Positions 46,957 to 58,607 of a stretch of 64,000 nucleotides of DNA are shown here, one piece after another; positions within the stretch are counted from its first letter, which is position 1, and every line of letters starts with the position of its first letter. Made by a program: the position numbers and the translations under genes. This DNA is from Linnemannia elongata (lineage: Eukaryota; Mortierellomycota; Mortierellomycetes; Mortierellales; Mortierellaceae), in contig JAXBDG010000010.1 of assembly GCA_036320915.1 (NCBI GenBank), positions 1,116,001-1,180,000 of the forward strand. The letters run 5' to 3'. The notes under the pieces were generated by a model. That model worked only from the letters and a program-made list of their open reading frames with translations, was not told the origin of the DNA and made no database searches.

Positions 46957-49160
46957 CTATGGGCTGAGGGCAGGTGTGGTAAAGATAAAGTCTGAGATCT
47001 GCTTCTTGGCCACCTGAGGATCCGAAGAAATGCTATTAGAAAAAAAAATGAAAACGGTTGAAATGCGTTAGTACCATTCATAGGTCCATTAGAGATGCAA
47101 TTAGGACTCCCATTTCCTGACTTGAACAATAATACTCCCTTCCGTAACACATACTTTTTCAACTTGATAGTGAAACCATCGCCTTGGGGCTCAAAGAATC
47201 TGGGGATGTGAGGAATACCCTTCTCCTCGCGGGCCTTGGACCTTGCACGTTGAGCATCCTCAACCTTGCACTTCTCCTCTGTTGCCAAAGTCTGGTTGTT
47301 CACCCTCAGGGCAGCGGTAAGCTTGCTCCAGAGACGACGCGACTCGTTTGCCTCCTGCTGGTCCTCGGGTGCAATGATCTTGGGGTGAATTTTGGCTGTC
47401 TTGGCATCAAAATAGATCTGCTTATCGCCCTATTTTCCCGCAAATGCATAGAGTGCAGTGTTAGAGTTTGGGCACACTTCCACAAAACGTCGACCTGTTA
47501 TTCCCATGATCCTGCGAGAATCCAAGCCAGAAGAAAATTGCTTACCTTTTCGGTAATGTACAACTCGTCCGACCACTTGCCCGAAATCTCATAAAGAACC
47601 TCTCCTGTCGAGATGCGCTTGATCTTTCCTGCAATTCCGTTGTAAGTACCAGTAAAGTAACCCTATAGGATTGAATTGAGACAGCGAAAGGGGAAATGGG
47701 TGTGTTAGTGTTATCAGAGTCAGAGGTCATTTCCAGACTGATTCAAAGCGAGATGCCTCCAATGGTTACCTTGACTTTGAAATCCAAGGAACAGACGAGA
47801 TCCAACTTGGGGCACTTAACGGCAGCCACGTCTCCCAACTCCATGAGCATTGTTCCGAACAAGATACCACGGGCATAGACGTTGGGCATGGTAATAAAGT
47901 ACTCCTCGCCAGGTCGGTTGGTGAACGAGACGTTAATCTCTCCTTGCATCAACGTCGCAGCACTGTTTCCTTGGAACTTGGATTTGGGCAACAGATCGCC
48001 CAGAATGCTGATGTTGTTCTCGGGACTGGCATAGTAGTAGGCCGAGATTGGGGGATGATGCGAAACTTGCTCTGCGACATAGAAGGCCTCCGTACCGTCT
48101 GCAAATGTCCACTTTGACCGGAAGTGCTCACCAAGGATAGGGTTGTATGGCTTCTTGACACCCTGTGAGAAAAAAAAATCATTTTTCACATAATAAAGAA
48201 ACAACGTTCACCGTAAATAAAGAGGCGTTTGGCATGCAGGGGCTCAACAAAGTTCCATTCGCTATCACTCGTTGAATAAAGTATCGCCTTTTGTCGTCCT
48301 TTGATAACAATTACCTTAGGCTTAATGTGCCAACCAGAGAGGAAATAGCGGGTCACTGCGACAAAACGTGCAACGGGGTCTTCCAGATGATTAGCCCTAA
48401 AAGATAATGACCAGACAGAAGAAAAGGAAAAATGGGTTGTCAGCCATCATGTGTCCTCTTCTGTGTTCCTTTTTTACGTTCGTATTGCCCGTTCTCCTCT
48501 TCCGCGCCCTTCCAGTCTTCTGAACCTTGAGCTCTCGTATCACTACGCCCCAATTGTCACTACAACAATGATTTTCGAGCACAAAACACAACTATAGCCA
48601 GCTGCTGCCTTCATGCATTTTCTTCTTTGTTGTTCCTGGCGGTGTTGAAAGTGTTGTTCCCGAACGTGCACCTGGCTGGCGACACAAAAGAAAAGTCCTC
48701 TGCGTTGAAAGCGTCCTGATTGCGCCCTCTGACTAGTTAATCACCCTCATCCTGATTACCAAAAAAAAAAAAAAAAAAAAAAGTGTTGGGGCTGTGGTGG
48801 CGAGTATTCCACCAATACAATAAAATATACTGTGGGGTTATATTGCCAAGAGACAAAGAGGGCAGTGAAAACGATGACCCTCCTCTCTCGTTCCTCTTCT
48901 CCATGAAAATAAAAACAGCGAAATGCCGTACTCCATGAAGAAAGAACTTACTGGACGATGATCTCTGGGTGGGACATAAAATCGGTGATGCGTTCAAGCA
49001 TGCTCCTGGGCTCGAGGACAAAGGTGGGGAGGGTGACGCGATGGAGGTCACTTCCCTTTGTGAGCTGGGAGATGAGGTCGAGGAGGATGCTGCGGTTGCC
49101 CTCCTCGACGATCTCGGTGTCGTCGCCGTCGGTTGCGGGGTTGTTGATGGGATCTGCCAT
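46957..49160 (-). CDS. Short oxysterol-binding protein (Osh/Kes1 type)
   Basis: Six exons in transcript order (49160-48952, 48396-48315, 48162-47770, 47662-47546, 47429-47155, 47032-46957) give 383 residues. The ORD signature EQVSHHPPISAYY starts at residue 128, and the PI4P-contacting KKPYNPILGEHF block sits at 100-112. A further conserved block is GYFTGTYNGIAGKI. No PH or ankyrin domain is present, so this is the short class of yeast Osh4-Osh7. These proteins exchange sterol or phosphatidylserine for PI4P between ER and Golgi or plasma membrane. The first exon encodes the lid-like N-terminus (SILLDLISQLTKGSDLHRVT). The first intron is 555 bp, the others 107-233 bp. The final exon is 76 bp. 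Confidence 0.93.
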
Positions 49161-50248
49161 TGCGTTGCTTTGGTTGTGTTTTTGTTGAGAGGGCGGTGGT
49201 GGTTGTTGTTGCTAAAGAGAGAAGAGAAGAAAAGAAAAGAAAGGAGAAAAGGGAGAAGGGAAGAAAGAGAAAAGGAAAGGGAAAGGCTCGGCTGGGCTGA
49301 CGGGGAAGAATAAAAAAGAAAAGGTGAGAGCACAAAAATAATAAAAGGACAACGACGTGGAGGAGGAGGATGACACAGGAGAAACGAAACACAAAAATAA
49401 ATATTCCTGCCTTGCCTTGGTTGGTTTGTAAGGTTGGGAAGGACGGGGAGTGACAGTGACAGAAACAAATTTTCAGGCACCATCAGTGTCCCCTTGATCA
49501 CTCACGCTATTATTTTTTTGGTGGCGCATGTTCATCTCCATGTCTTAAAATCATATTCACTCAGACATCCCTTGCCAAGAACACAGACATCAGTTGAGGG
49601 CTGCAGCTTAATCACCACTATCAATGTAGCTCTTCTCAAATGAACCAGGCGACTCATTTGGCTGTGGTACTCCACCTCTTGGCAAAGGGGCTTATAGTAT
49701 TCGCCAATACAGCAATAGATCGGACATGCTATTTCCCGTGTGCAAAAGATAGTCCGGAAATACACTCACACGCCTGGATAATGCTCTTTTTCTTCAGCCG
49801 GCAGCTATCAGTCAGCTATGGCATCCTCCTGCATGTTTGTTTCTCGACACTGGAATCATATAAATCCGTTGGAAGTGGGGAGGTGTGAAATCTAGCCAAT
49901 CTTGTAGCTGTGCCTGAAAAACATTCCTCCGGACCACCCATTTTTATGCCCGTCACAGAAGATAGCGATCGCAGGGGGGGGAAACGAGTCCTCAAGCGCC
50001 CCACAGAGCCGCCCAGCTTATGAGAGTCCTTTCATAGGTTATTTCGTCCTCTCCTCCTTCAACCAGCAATAACGATTGTTCTTTACCGCTTTGCTTTTGC
50101 CTGGGCCGTGCGCCGTTCATGTGGAGAAAGAGCTACTTGGTTGGTGTAAACAAGAGCTCGAGCTCAAACAATGTTCTCAGGAGATGCATGTGGGTGCTAT
50201 GTGTATTAGGTGTAAATTAATGTGTAGATAGAACAATGCAGAGTTCCT
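49161..50248. other. Intergenic, no gene seen
   Basis: The first 170 bp are the CT-rich leader (minus strand) of the oxysterol-binding gene. The rest, up to the 3' end of monooxygenase A, shows no coding pattern. Confidence 0.5.
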
Positions 50249-52565
50249 TCAAACGGCCAGAATTTCCGCCTGTTGCTCAACTTTATCCTCTTTCGCTTCC
50301 TCCTCCTCCTTCTTGAACTCCTTAACCTCCTTTATCCCCTGCTGATGTCTCTTCAGCTCCTCCTGATACCTCTTGGACGGCTTCTGGGGCAAGACAGGCA
50401 CAGTGCCGCGAACAGGGGCCTGGGGAATAAACGAAGCCTGCGGTCTATAGGATCCCGCCTTGGTCAAATTACTCTTCTCGAACGATTTGGGCAACCAAGC
50501 CAACACGGCTTTGCGCATAAACTTCTCGAGCCGGTTCTGGCCGTACAAGATCTTTCCTGCGGCGTTACTGTTCTCGACTTGTTGTTTGGCGTGAGCGTAG
50601 CGCTGCTTTTTGTAATCTTTGAGTGCGGCCTTGATTTCGTCGTGCGAACTTGATTTCATCTCGTAGATGCAGTTTGCCAGCACTACTGCATCCTGCATTG
50701 CGTTAATGGCACCTGTGTTATTGTATTTTTAGTAAGGCGAAATGAATGGATAGTCAGTGACCGAATATTTCTCTTTGGCTACATCTCTGCCACCGTGCAC
50801 AAACAGATAACCAACATACCTTGACCAGCACTTGGCAACATCTTATGACAAGCTAATGAGTGTAGAATAAAAACATACAAAGTAAAAACAGTCTACATGA
50901 GTTTTCCAATGTTTGCATCCCAAAACAGAAATCAAACTATCATTCAGGCAAATCGTAAATCTCGTTACCATCTCCAATCAGGCAAATGCGGTTGTGGTTC
51001 CAGGTTTCAAAGAGCTTCTCCTCGAGGTAAACCTTGGAGATAAGCTCTCTGGGGGTAGCATTGATCAGATCACCCAAGGTGCCACCATATGGGATCTTGT
51101 GATGCTCGACCTGAGTAATGGTCGCGCCAAGCGACTCGGGACCCCACTCGGAGTTGCGGAAGGCGGCGTCCTTCTCTTCGGGCGATAACTGAATAACAAC
51201 TCCCCAGGCGATACGGTTTCCAGGCACGGTGATGATGGTCCACTAATGCCATTGACAACAAGCAAATCAAAAGAGAAAGACCAGTTAGATCTTGATCCAC
51301 AATACGAAAAAAGATTCCCCTCTCAGTCGAGAATCCCCGATTGCTGAAATAAGGTTCCGCTTGACATACCGAGTGGGGTTTGCCATCAGCAATGACAACC
51401 GCAAAGTGGGAAAAATCATCCTTGAGAACATTGTAGACCTCAGGGTCCTGAGGGGTAGTGGTACCCACCATGCAGGTGTATCCGACATTCAAGGATTGGG
51501 TATCGATCTTGGGCAACTTCTTCTCCTTGAGAAGACGCTCGTACATGCTCTGACGGACCGCACTGTAGGCGCCATCGGCGCCGACGAGTATATCTCCCTC
51601 GTGCACACTTTTGTCTGAGCATCGAAGCAAGACACCGTATTCACTCTGGCCAACCGAGAGGACCTTCTTTCCGTACTTGATCTTTTCGGGAGGAACCTTG
51701 GACAGCAACAGTCTGTGCAGATGGGGGCGACTGAATAAAAGACTGTCATATCCAATGCTACAATGTTTTTCAACAGAAAAAGAGGGAAAAAAACAAGACA
51801 TTGAAAGATGCTTTGGTTAGCGGGGAACTTGGACGCAAGCTGGATTTAATTCCCGCTGGGGTTTTTTTGGCATGCAGCTGCAGCATTGGATCATACTTCT
51901 CCTTGAGCTCACCCTGGAGCATGGAGCTGATGAGGGTGAGATCTTCCTTATAGATATCCATTGACTTGCGTGGGAACGAGACCCTAGTGATCTCATCCAA
52001 GAGTCCCAGTTGCTCGAACACAGCTACATTGGTATGTTGATATTGCATGTGAAGACAGATAGAAATGAGAATATTGCGGAGATGTTGCTTCGTCTGGTGT
52101 TCCCTGCTACCATGAACATCCAACAAAGGATAAGGGGAGAATACGTACGCAAGATGTTGGGTCCTGAATGAATGAACGATAGAGGAAAGAGTGCGAAGGG
52201 ATTGGGGTGAACGGTTAGATCGATTGTCATTTTTGTCGCTTGCCTCTTTCCTTTTGATATTCAAGGAAAGGAACACTTGAAATTACCGATGATCATTCCG
52301 GCACCTAAAAAAGAGAGCAAAAGGAAGGACCACCATCGAAAAAAATGAATGAGAAGTTAGGATATGCGAGGGAGGGATAGATCGGACGAGGGCATTGGTC
52401 TATAGCCGATGGTCAATGGTTGATGCTGGTTTTACCGTAGGGCTTTAGGGTAGGGGAGCGCTCAAAGATCTCATACTCGACATCGCCCATGCGCTCGAGG
52501 AGGATGGCGAGCGTGAGTCCGCCCAGACCTGCACCCACGATCATGATCTTTGGTACTTTTCCCAT
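50249..52565 (-). CDS. FAD-dependent monooxygenase A (eight exons, two microexons)
   Basis: Exons in transcript order: 52565-52436, 52304-52287, 52163-52149, 52023-51897, 51757-51370, 51242-50969, 50852-50820, 50712-50249, giving 482 residues. It belongs to the PF01494 class A flavin hydroxylases (salicylate- or kynurenine-monooxygenase type). IMIVGAGLGGL (8-18) is the dinucleotide-binding fold; GDILVGADGAYSAVR is the DG motif; LIGDACHKMLPSAGQGA is the GD motif that binds the FAD ribityl. It would use NAD(P)H and O2 to hydroxylate a small, likely aromatic or polyketide, substrate. Exons 2 and 3 are 18 and 15 bp. They are supported by frame, splice signals and alignment to monooxygenase B. The C-terminus has a Lys/Glu-rich tail about 25 residues longer than in B. 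Confidence 0.9.
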
Positions 52566-54065
52566 TGTATATAGATATCGTTGTTGTTGGTGATGAAATT
52601 AGTGAATTAAGGAAAGGATATATAAGGAGAGGGGTATAAAGCGAAAGAGAAAGTTGGTGAGAGTGAGAGTTTGGGAAGTGGTGAAAAGAGAATAAAAACA
52701 AAAAGAGGGGGAGGAGGGATTAAAAGAAAGGGGAAGAGGAGAAAGAAAAGGATGAACGGTTGATGATAGTCGTTTGTGAATAACATCAAGGTTGGAGTGA
52801 ATTTACTTCTCAGATTGACAATCGGGGTCAAGGTGAAGTGGTGGAGTGGGTGAATAAATGTTTCCCTTCGTTCCGTTTGCTTTATGACTGGACAGGTCCA
52901 GAGAAAAGACAGAGGAGGAGCCCGATCCTAAGGTTGAATAGCAAATGGGGTGCGGAGAAACGAGACTGATAGACTGACAATGGGAAGGGAGAAGGGAAGG
53001 AGCTCTTTTTTTTTTTTTCTTCATTATTTTGAAAATCGATCGCGTGGATTCCGCCTGCTATCCTGCCATGCAAACACCACTGTACGACCGGTTTCTACGG
53101 CATGCACAGTGCAAATGAGGAGGGGAAGACACTTTTTTTTTTATCAATTCTAAGCGGAAATATATTGTTGTAAGACGTGACACACAAGTATTTGTAAGGA
53201 CAAAAACGTTCCGGTCACCATAAGGATTGAAATAACACTCCTTCTTTTCACACCTCAATGGGAGAAGCAACTTCAATGATGGACAGTCGGAGAGGCGACG
53301 AACCAACACACTTCAATTGTTAATTGTCAAAGGCCTTCCCTCCGTCCCTTCATCCAACCCAAAGTTGGAAGTGCTCTTATTTTGTTTGTTTGTTTGTTGT
53401 GCTGCTTGTATGTCATTCTCATTGTTGTTCGGGATGTCAATTGTCGGATGAATAGTTGAAGCCAAGCAATGGCATAAAGGAAAGAACAAGGGGAAAGTAA
53501 AACCATAACAAGCAAATTAACACGGCCTCCGACCCCGGGGCCAACATGCCTCAGTGGTTTCCCTCCCATCCTTCATCCCCTCTGTTTGTTCTTTTTCGCA
53601 TACACACACCATCCAATTCTAGACTCTCATGCATCATTCTTGCACCAACACTGCCTTTCGACCTTACAGCCCAACTTAACCCCAAACATGCAACGCATTC
53701 ACTTGGCATTTTTTTTCTCCAACTGTTGTTCTCTGTGGACATTTGCATGATTCATCACAAAAGGGCAGTGCCTTTGGGCTGAACCTGTTCATCAAGTAGC
53801 CAAGAAAACATCCCTCTCCACTTGCCAAGTTACATTGACTCTCTCAATTTTGAACCTGGGGAGGCTAACTCTTTTTTGCCCAACACAGACAACGCGTCCT
53901 CTTCAAAGTTACATCCAACGAACCACTTTTTGTTTTCGTACCCTCAATTGCTTTGCCAATTCGAATCAAGCAAGAAAGTAACACATAAATACTTTCGCTT
54001 CTTTATTATGGTATATAACCTTCTCCAAAAAAAACACATCTCACTCGACAAGTACAAAAAAAAAC
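52566..54065. other. Spacer between the tandem monooxygenases
   Basis: 1.5 kb. Minus-strand CT-rich leader of gene A at about 52580-52770, then a GTTT repeat near 53381-53398 and no coding pattern. It is the promoter of A and the 3' flank of B. Confidence 0.55.
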
Positions 54066-55166
54066 TTAAACAGCCTGAACATTCTTCTTGGCCTGCTCCT
54101 CCTCATACCGCTTAGACAACTTCTGGGGTAAGATTGGGAATGTCCCTCTCTTAGGAACCATTGGCAAGAAAGTCGCCTGAGGACGGTAAGCAACCGCCTG
54201 GGTCAAGCTTGCCTTCTCGAACGATTTAGGGATCCAGTTCAGGACCGCCCTACGGATCAATCGCTCGAGCCAGGTCTGGCCATAAAACAACTTTCCGGCC
54301 ATGTTGGAGTTCTCGACTTGCTGCTTGGCGTGCTCGAATCGTTGGGAGCGGTAATCGGTCAAGGCGGCTTCGATGTCGGTTTTGGAGAAGGAGGATCCGA
54401 GCTCATAGATGCAATTTGCGATGATGACTGCGTCCTCCATTGCGTTCGTCGCACCTGTTTTTTTCAGCGTGAATAAAGGAAGGGGGAGATGGGAACGATG
54501 CAGGAGAAAAAAACAAACAATGGAAAATCAATTAGCCTATTGTGTATAATGCATGCATGCAACAGAAGATGTTTGTTGCTCTCTTTTTTTTTTTTTTGTT
54601 CTTTCATTCTTTACCTTGACCAGCACTTGGGAGCATCTTGTGGCAAGCTAACAAACAGGAACAACAAAGTTACACACACCGTGATTAATATTTCATCCGC
54701 CCAACACAGAAACCAAGAAGAAAATACCAAATGCACAAGAACATTCATGCGTCTGTTTGTCCAGACAAACATACCATCCCCAAGCAACGCAATCCTTCCA
54801 TGGTTCCAGGTCTCAAAGAGCTTGTCCTCAAGGTAAACCTTGGAGATCAAATCCTTGGGGGTAGCATCGACAAGGTCGCCAATGGTGCCTCCATAAGGCA
54901 CCTTGTGGTGGACGATCTTAGAGATGGTTGTATCGATCGACTCGGGCTTCCATTCGGCATTTGCAACAGCGGCCTTCTTCTCCTCGGGCGAGAGCTGGAT
55001 AACAAAGCCCCAGGCAATGCGCTCGCCGGGGACTGAAATGAGCGTCCACTACGTGGATCGGAAATGACGGAAAATAGATTTCGTTAATAAACCTTGCCTC
55101 TTGTCCGATTCACACTGAGAAACAAGTGTACTCGTCGATGACCATGCATTTGCTATGTTTGCCCAG

Positions 55167-55214
<48 letters not shown>

Positions 55215-56152
55215 CCGCAAGAGAAACGTACAGAATGAGGCTTGCCATCAGCAATGCAGACTGCAAATTTAGACGTCTCGCCCTTCAAGCAAGGATACTT
55301 CTCGGTGCTCAAAGCTGTGGTGGTTCCAACAACGCAGGCATATCCGACATTCATCTCCTGGATATCATTCTCAGGCAATTTGTTCTCCTTCTTCAAGTCG
55401 TTGTAGATGCTGGTACGGACAGTACTGTAGGCACCATCGGCTCCAATAAGGATATCACCCTCGTGTGTCTGACCGTCGGCACAACGAATCAGAGCATGGG
55501 CTTCGGTTTGTTCGACCGAAGTGACCTTCTTGTTGTAGCGGATCCTGTTGGTGGGGATCTTGGAGAGAAGAAGACTGTGGAACTCGGGACGACTGAACAA
55601 AATATTGCCATATCCGACCCTATTCACAAGCACGTCCAGAAAATGAAAATTAAGCATTTGGGTCAACTTGCAAAGATGAAAGAACACTGATTGGCATCTT
55701 TGTGTTGCCCGTATGCTTATTTGCTTACTCTGCTTCGTGCTCTGTGCCCAGCATGGATCCGATCAAGCTCATGTCCTCAGAGTAGATGTCCATGGTAGTA
55801 GCGGGGAGTGAGACCTTCTTGAGCTCGGAAAGGATTCCCAATTGCTCGAGTAAGGGCATGATGTTTGCTCCAACACTCATTCCAGCGCCTGGATCATCCA
55901 ATGCATAAAGAATTATCCCGAATAAAGCAGACGCGCCGATTAGATTTTGATTTTGACACAGTACAGAAAATCGAACATCAATCTTGCAAGGGCGAAATGC
56001 GAGGAAAGAAAGAAGCGTGTACCGTAGGGCTTGCAAACAGCGGAGCGTTCAAAGATGTCGTACTCGATGCCCATCTTTTCGAGCAAGATACCGAGGACCA
56101 GGCCACCGAGACCTGCTCCGACAATCATGACTTTTGGGGATGCTTGTGCCAT
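54066..56152 (-). CDS. FAD-dependent monooxygenase B
   Basis: Six exons in transcript order (56152-56023, 55888-55729, 55619-55232, 55048-54775, 54647-54615, 54454-54066) give 457 residues. It is the paralog of gene A 1.5 kb away on the same strand, with the same motifs: VMIVGAGLGGL, GDILIGADGAYSTVR, and GDACHKMLPSAGQGATNAM. Exon lengths 130, 388, 274 and 33 bp match A exactly, and its 160-bp second exon equals A's exons 2-4 together (18+15+127). The pair arose by tandem duplication. Substrate is unknown; the divergence of the inner region suggests they are not redundant. Intron 3 carries a 43-nt T run on the sense strand. The C-terminus is shorter than A's. Confidence 0.92.
55169..55211. repeat. 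43-nt A homopolymer inside an intron
   Basis: Lies in intron 3 (55049-55231) of monooxygenase B. On the transcript it is a U43 run beginning 20 nt after the 5' splice site. Confidence 0.9.
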
Positions 56153-57554
56153 TGTGATATGAACGTGAGAGTGAAACTAAAGAGGATGGAGTGATAAGGA
56201 AAATAAAGAGAGGGAAGGAAGGAAGGAGGGGAATGTACCAAAGAGAGAAAACAAAGAAGAGAAAAAGAAAACGAAGAACGAAAGTGCCTCTCGAGATTGA
56301 GAGCGCCAGGAGGGAGAGGAAGAATTTTAAAGCCACAACATTGGCATGATGATAATTCGACTGTCTGTTGATAGCTAACAGAAAGAAGAGGGAGTGTGAG
56401 CCCACCTGCTCAAATTACTCCTGTTTTCATGTCCTCACCTCATATGGTTCCGCTCTGACTAGATAGCTGGATAGCGGGTTTTCGATCGCATGGTCGCACA
56501 GATAAAACGGCAGGGCTTACCGCACCCCTTAGCCCGACTAGTCTTTCCATCGCCCATCCTCATCCAGACATACACTATCCACGCAATCACATCGATCGGG
56601 ATCGGGGGTCGAGGACGAGTTTGGGAAAGACAAGCTGCATTGTCGCATGCTCCACGTCTCTTCCTTGAGTAACAAAATAACACGTACAAGCTGTTTTCCG
56701 TGTATATTCTGATTGCTAGTTCAGATGGCAATGAAGGAAGTTTAGTATAGTATGGCAGTGGTACAACCCGCCTGCCTCCATGACTCCTGAACAAGTCTTG
56801 TAAAGGGGGGCATGGATCTTCGAAAATTTCGAGGTCCAGGGGGTGGCTTGGTTCCTGAACATGGTTGTTCCTGAAAAATTAACGCCTGCATGAAAGAGGC
56901 AGGAGGGAGGGAAGGGCCCTGCACCACTTCACCTTACCACATTGGTCATTTGGATCTAAAACGGTTGTTTCTAGCCTGCGAAGAAGAGAAGCAAACGTGG
57001 CCTAGTGAACCCGCGCTAGACTCATCGAACAGCGGCGTCTCGTTTTTTTTCTTGCTCATATTTTTTTATGTTGACTGTTCCTTCATGGAGACTACTAAAG
57101 TAAAATGCACTAGAAGCAAGAACAAACAACAATTGCTACGCCCTAATTCGATTTGCATGATGGGTCGATTTCAATATAGAAATATAAAGGAAAGTACATG
57201 AGTCGATGAGGTTTAATGGTATTGTCATGCAATTCAGAGGCGTAAAGAGGAGGAGGGAGAGTGATGGTCTAAGATTATGGGGATGAGGTCTTGTTGTAAC
57301 TAAGTCTATTGTTTTGGGGGGTATGAAATATGGGGTATGAAATATGCAAAGGGGGGAAGGCACCAAAATGCTAATTTATGGATAGGAGGATGAATGGTAC
57401 ATGGTACATGATATGAAATGATAGGGGCAAAAAAATGGTTTCAAAAAAAAAGAGCAAAGGTCATTGAACAAAAAGGTGAGAAAAGAGTTGCAGGTAGGTC
57501 AATGGCCGGCCATTGTCTCCCTACCGCCCTTCAATGTGCGCAGGGTGTGTTGAT
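56153..57554. other. Intergenic, no gene seen
   Basis: 1.4 kb. The first 150 bp are the CT-rich leader (minus strand) of monooxygenase B. The rest is the 3' flank of the double-barrel gene. Open frames are short and featureless. Confidence 0.5.
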
Positions 57555-58607
57555 TTAGAGCCAACTCCACTGGAGTGTTAACTCGCCGACACCGAGACCA
57601 GCAAACTTCTTGAAGGCGGCCTGGGAAAGATCGAGATCGCCGAATTTGCAGAAGGCCTTGGGGCACATGTCGACAACGGTTGCGATGACCTGCACGTCGG
57701 ATCCTTTTTGGGTCAAGAGGATCTTCTTGCCGCACATGTCCTTGCCGGTGCCCATCTGGTCTTGGTTGACAGCGACAATGAGATCTGACTGGGAGTAGTT
57801 GTGCTCGCACTGGCCGTGGGTATCCGAGTACCATGTTGCGCGGCCGGAGAACTGCTCAGCTGGTGGTGGTGTTGATGGCGTCGTTGGGGTTGGTGTGGCG
57901 GTTGTAGTAGGGGATGTGGTTGTTGGTGTTGTTGTAGAGGTAGGAGCGGGGTTGTTGCGAGGTTTAGGGGCGTCAGAGAGGGACCAGGTAATGTCGAGCA
58001 AGTTTTCGGAGGAGATGGTAGTTGTAGAGGGAGAGTACGTTGAATTGGGATCGGTCAGGTCTGAGATGGTGATATCAGAGCTGTTGCTGAAAGTCATGTC
58101 GTCAAAGGGCAGGTCGGGCGCTAAGTCGTTCAAGGCACCGAGTGAGAGATCCATCGATCCGTATTCACAGTCGTCGCAGACACCGACGATCTGTGCGTAG
58201 GTCGACAGGTCAGTGTTCTGACGGTTCTGGATCTGGATCCAGTCACCGCAGGTAGAGTTGGAAGACGAGATGTTGCCGAATTGGAGGGGGTTCATGAGGA
58301 CGATGTTGTCGGTTGAGGAGAAGGGCATTTTGTTGCAACCAGTGTAAGTGTTGTTGTTTGAGTGGTAGTAGACCAGAGATGAGATTGGCGATGATGAGGA
58401 GGAAGAGGAGGAGGATGAGGAGGATGGAGGAGGGGTGTGAAGGAGAGTGAGGTTGAGGAAGGATGCTGATCCGATGTATTGAGTATCAGGAAGGGTAGCA
58501 TTGGCGCCGTTTGTTGGGGGTGTACTGCTGGGTGCGGAGAAGGCGGTGAACAGTGCTCCTGTGATGATGGACAAGGGCTTCGCAGCCAGGCGAGGGATAG
58601 GTGCCAT
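57555..58607 (-). CDS. Secreted protein with two double-psi beta-barrels
   Basis: A 350-residue single-exon protein. A signal peptide (about 1-24, PLSIITGALFTAFSA) is followed by two domains of the expansin/RlpA barrel fold. Barrel 1 (about 80-205) shows YTGCNKMPFSST, IVLMNPLQFGN, TCGDWIQIQN and VCDDCEYGSMDLSLGAL. A Thr/Pro/Ser-rich linker (about 215-245), likely O-glycosylated, leads to barrel 2 (about 250-350): FSGRATWYSDTHGQCEHNY, IVAVNQDQMG, MCGKKILLTQKG, VVDMCPKAFCKFGDLDLSQA and a final WSWL. Barrel 2 keeps the Asp of the V-V-D motif; barrel 1 has Gly there (VGVCDDC). A cell-wall or extracellular role is likely; barwin, expansin-like and inhibitor proteins share the fold. A poly-Ser run (about 12 residues) precedes barrel 1. 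Confidence 0.8.
   Translation of the reverse strand: MAPIPRLAAKPLSIITGALFTAFSAPSSTPPTNGANATLPDTQYIGSASFLNLTLLHTPPPSSSSSSSSSSSSPISSLVYYHSNNNTYTGCNKMPFSSTDNIVLMNPLQFGNISSSNSTCGDWIQIQNRQNTDLSTYAQIVGVCDDCEYGSMDLSLGALNDLAPDLPFDDMTFSNSSDITISDLTDPNSTYSPSTTTISSENLLDITWSLSDAPKPRNNPAPTSTTTPTTTSPTTTATPTPTTPSTPPPAEQFSGRATWYSDTHGQCEHNYSQSDLIVAVNQDQMGTGKDMCGKKILLTQKGSDVQVIATVVDMCPKAFCKFGDLDLSQAAFKKFAGLGVGELTLQWSWL

Noticed and set aside
45228..58607. Possible biosynthetic gene cluster (FAD oxidase, two monooxygenases, secreted protein)
   Set aside because: No core synthase, transporter or pathway regulator is present. An oxysterol-binding gene intervenes and spacing is ordinary.
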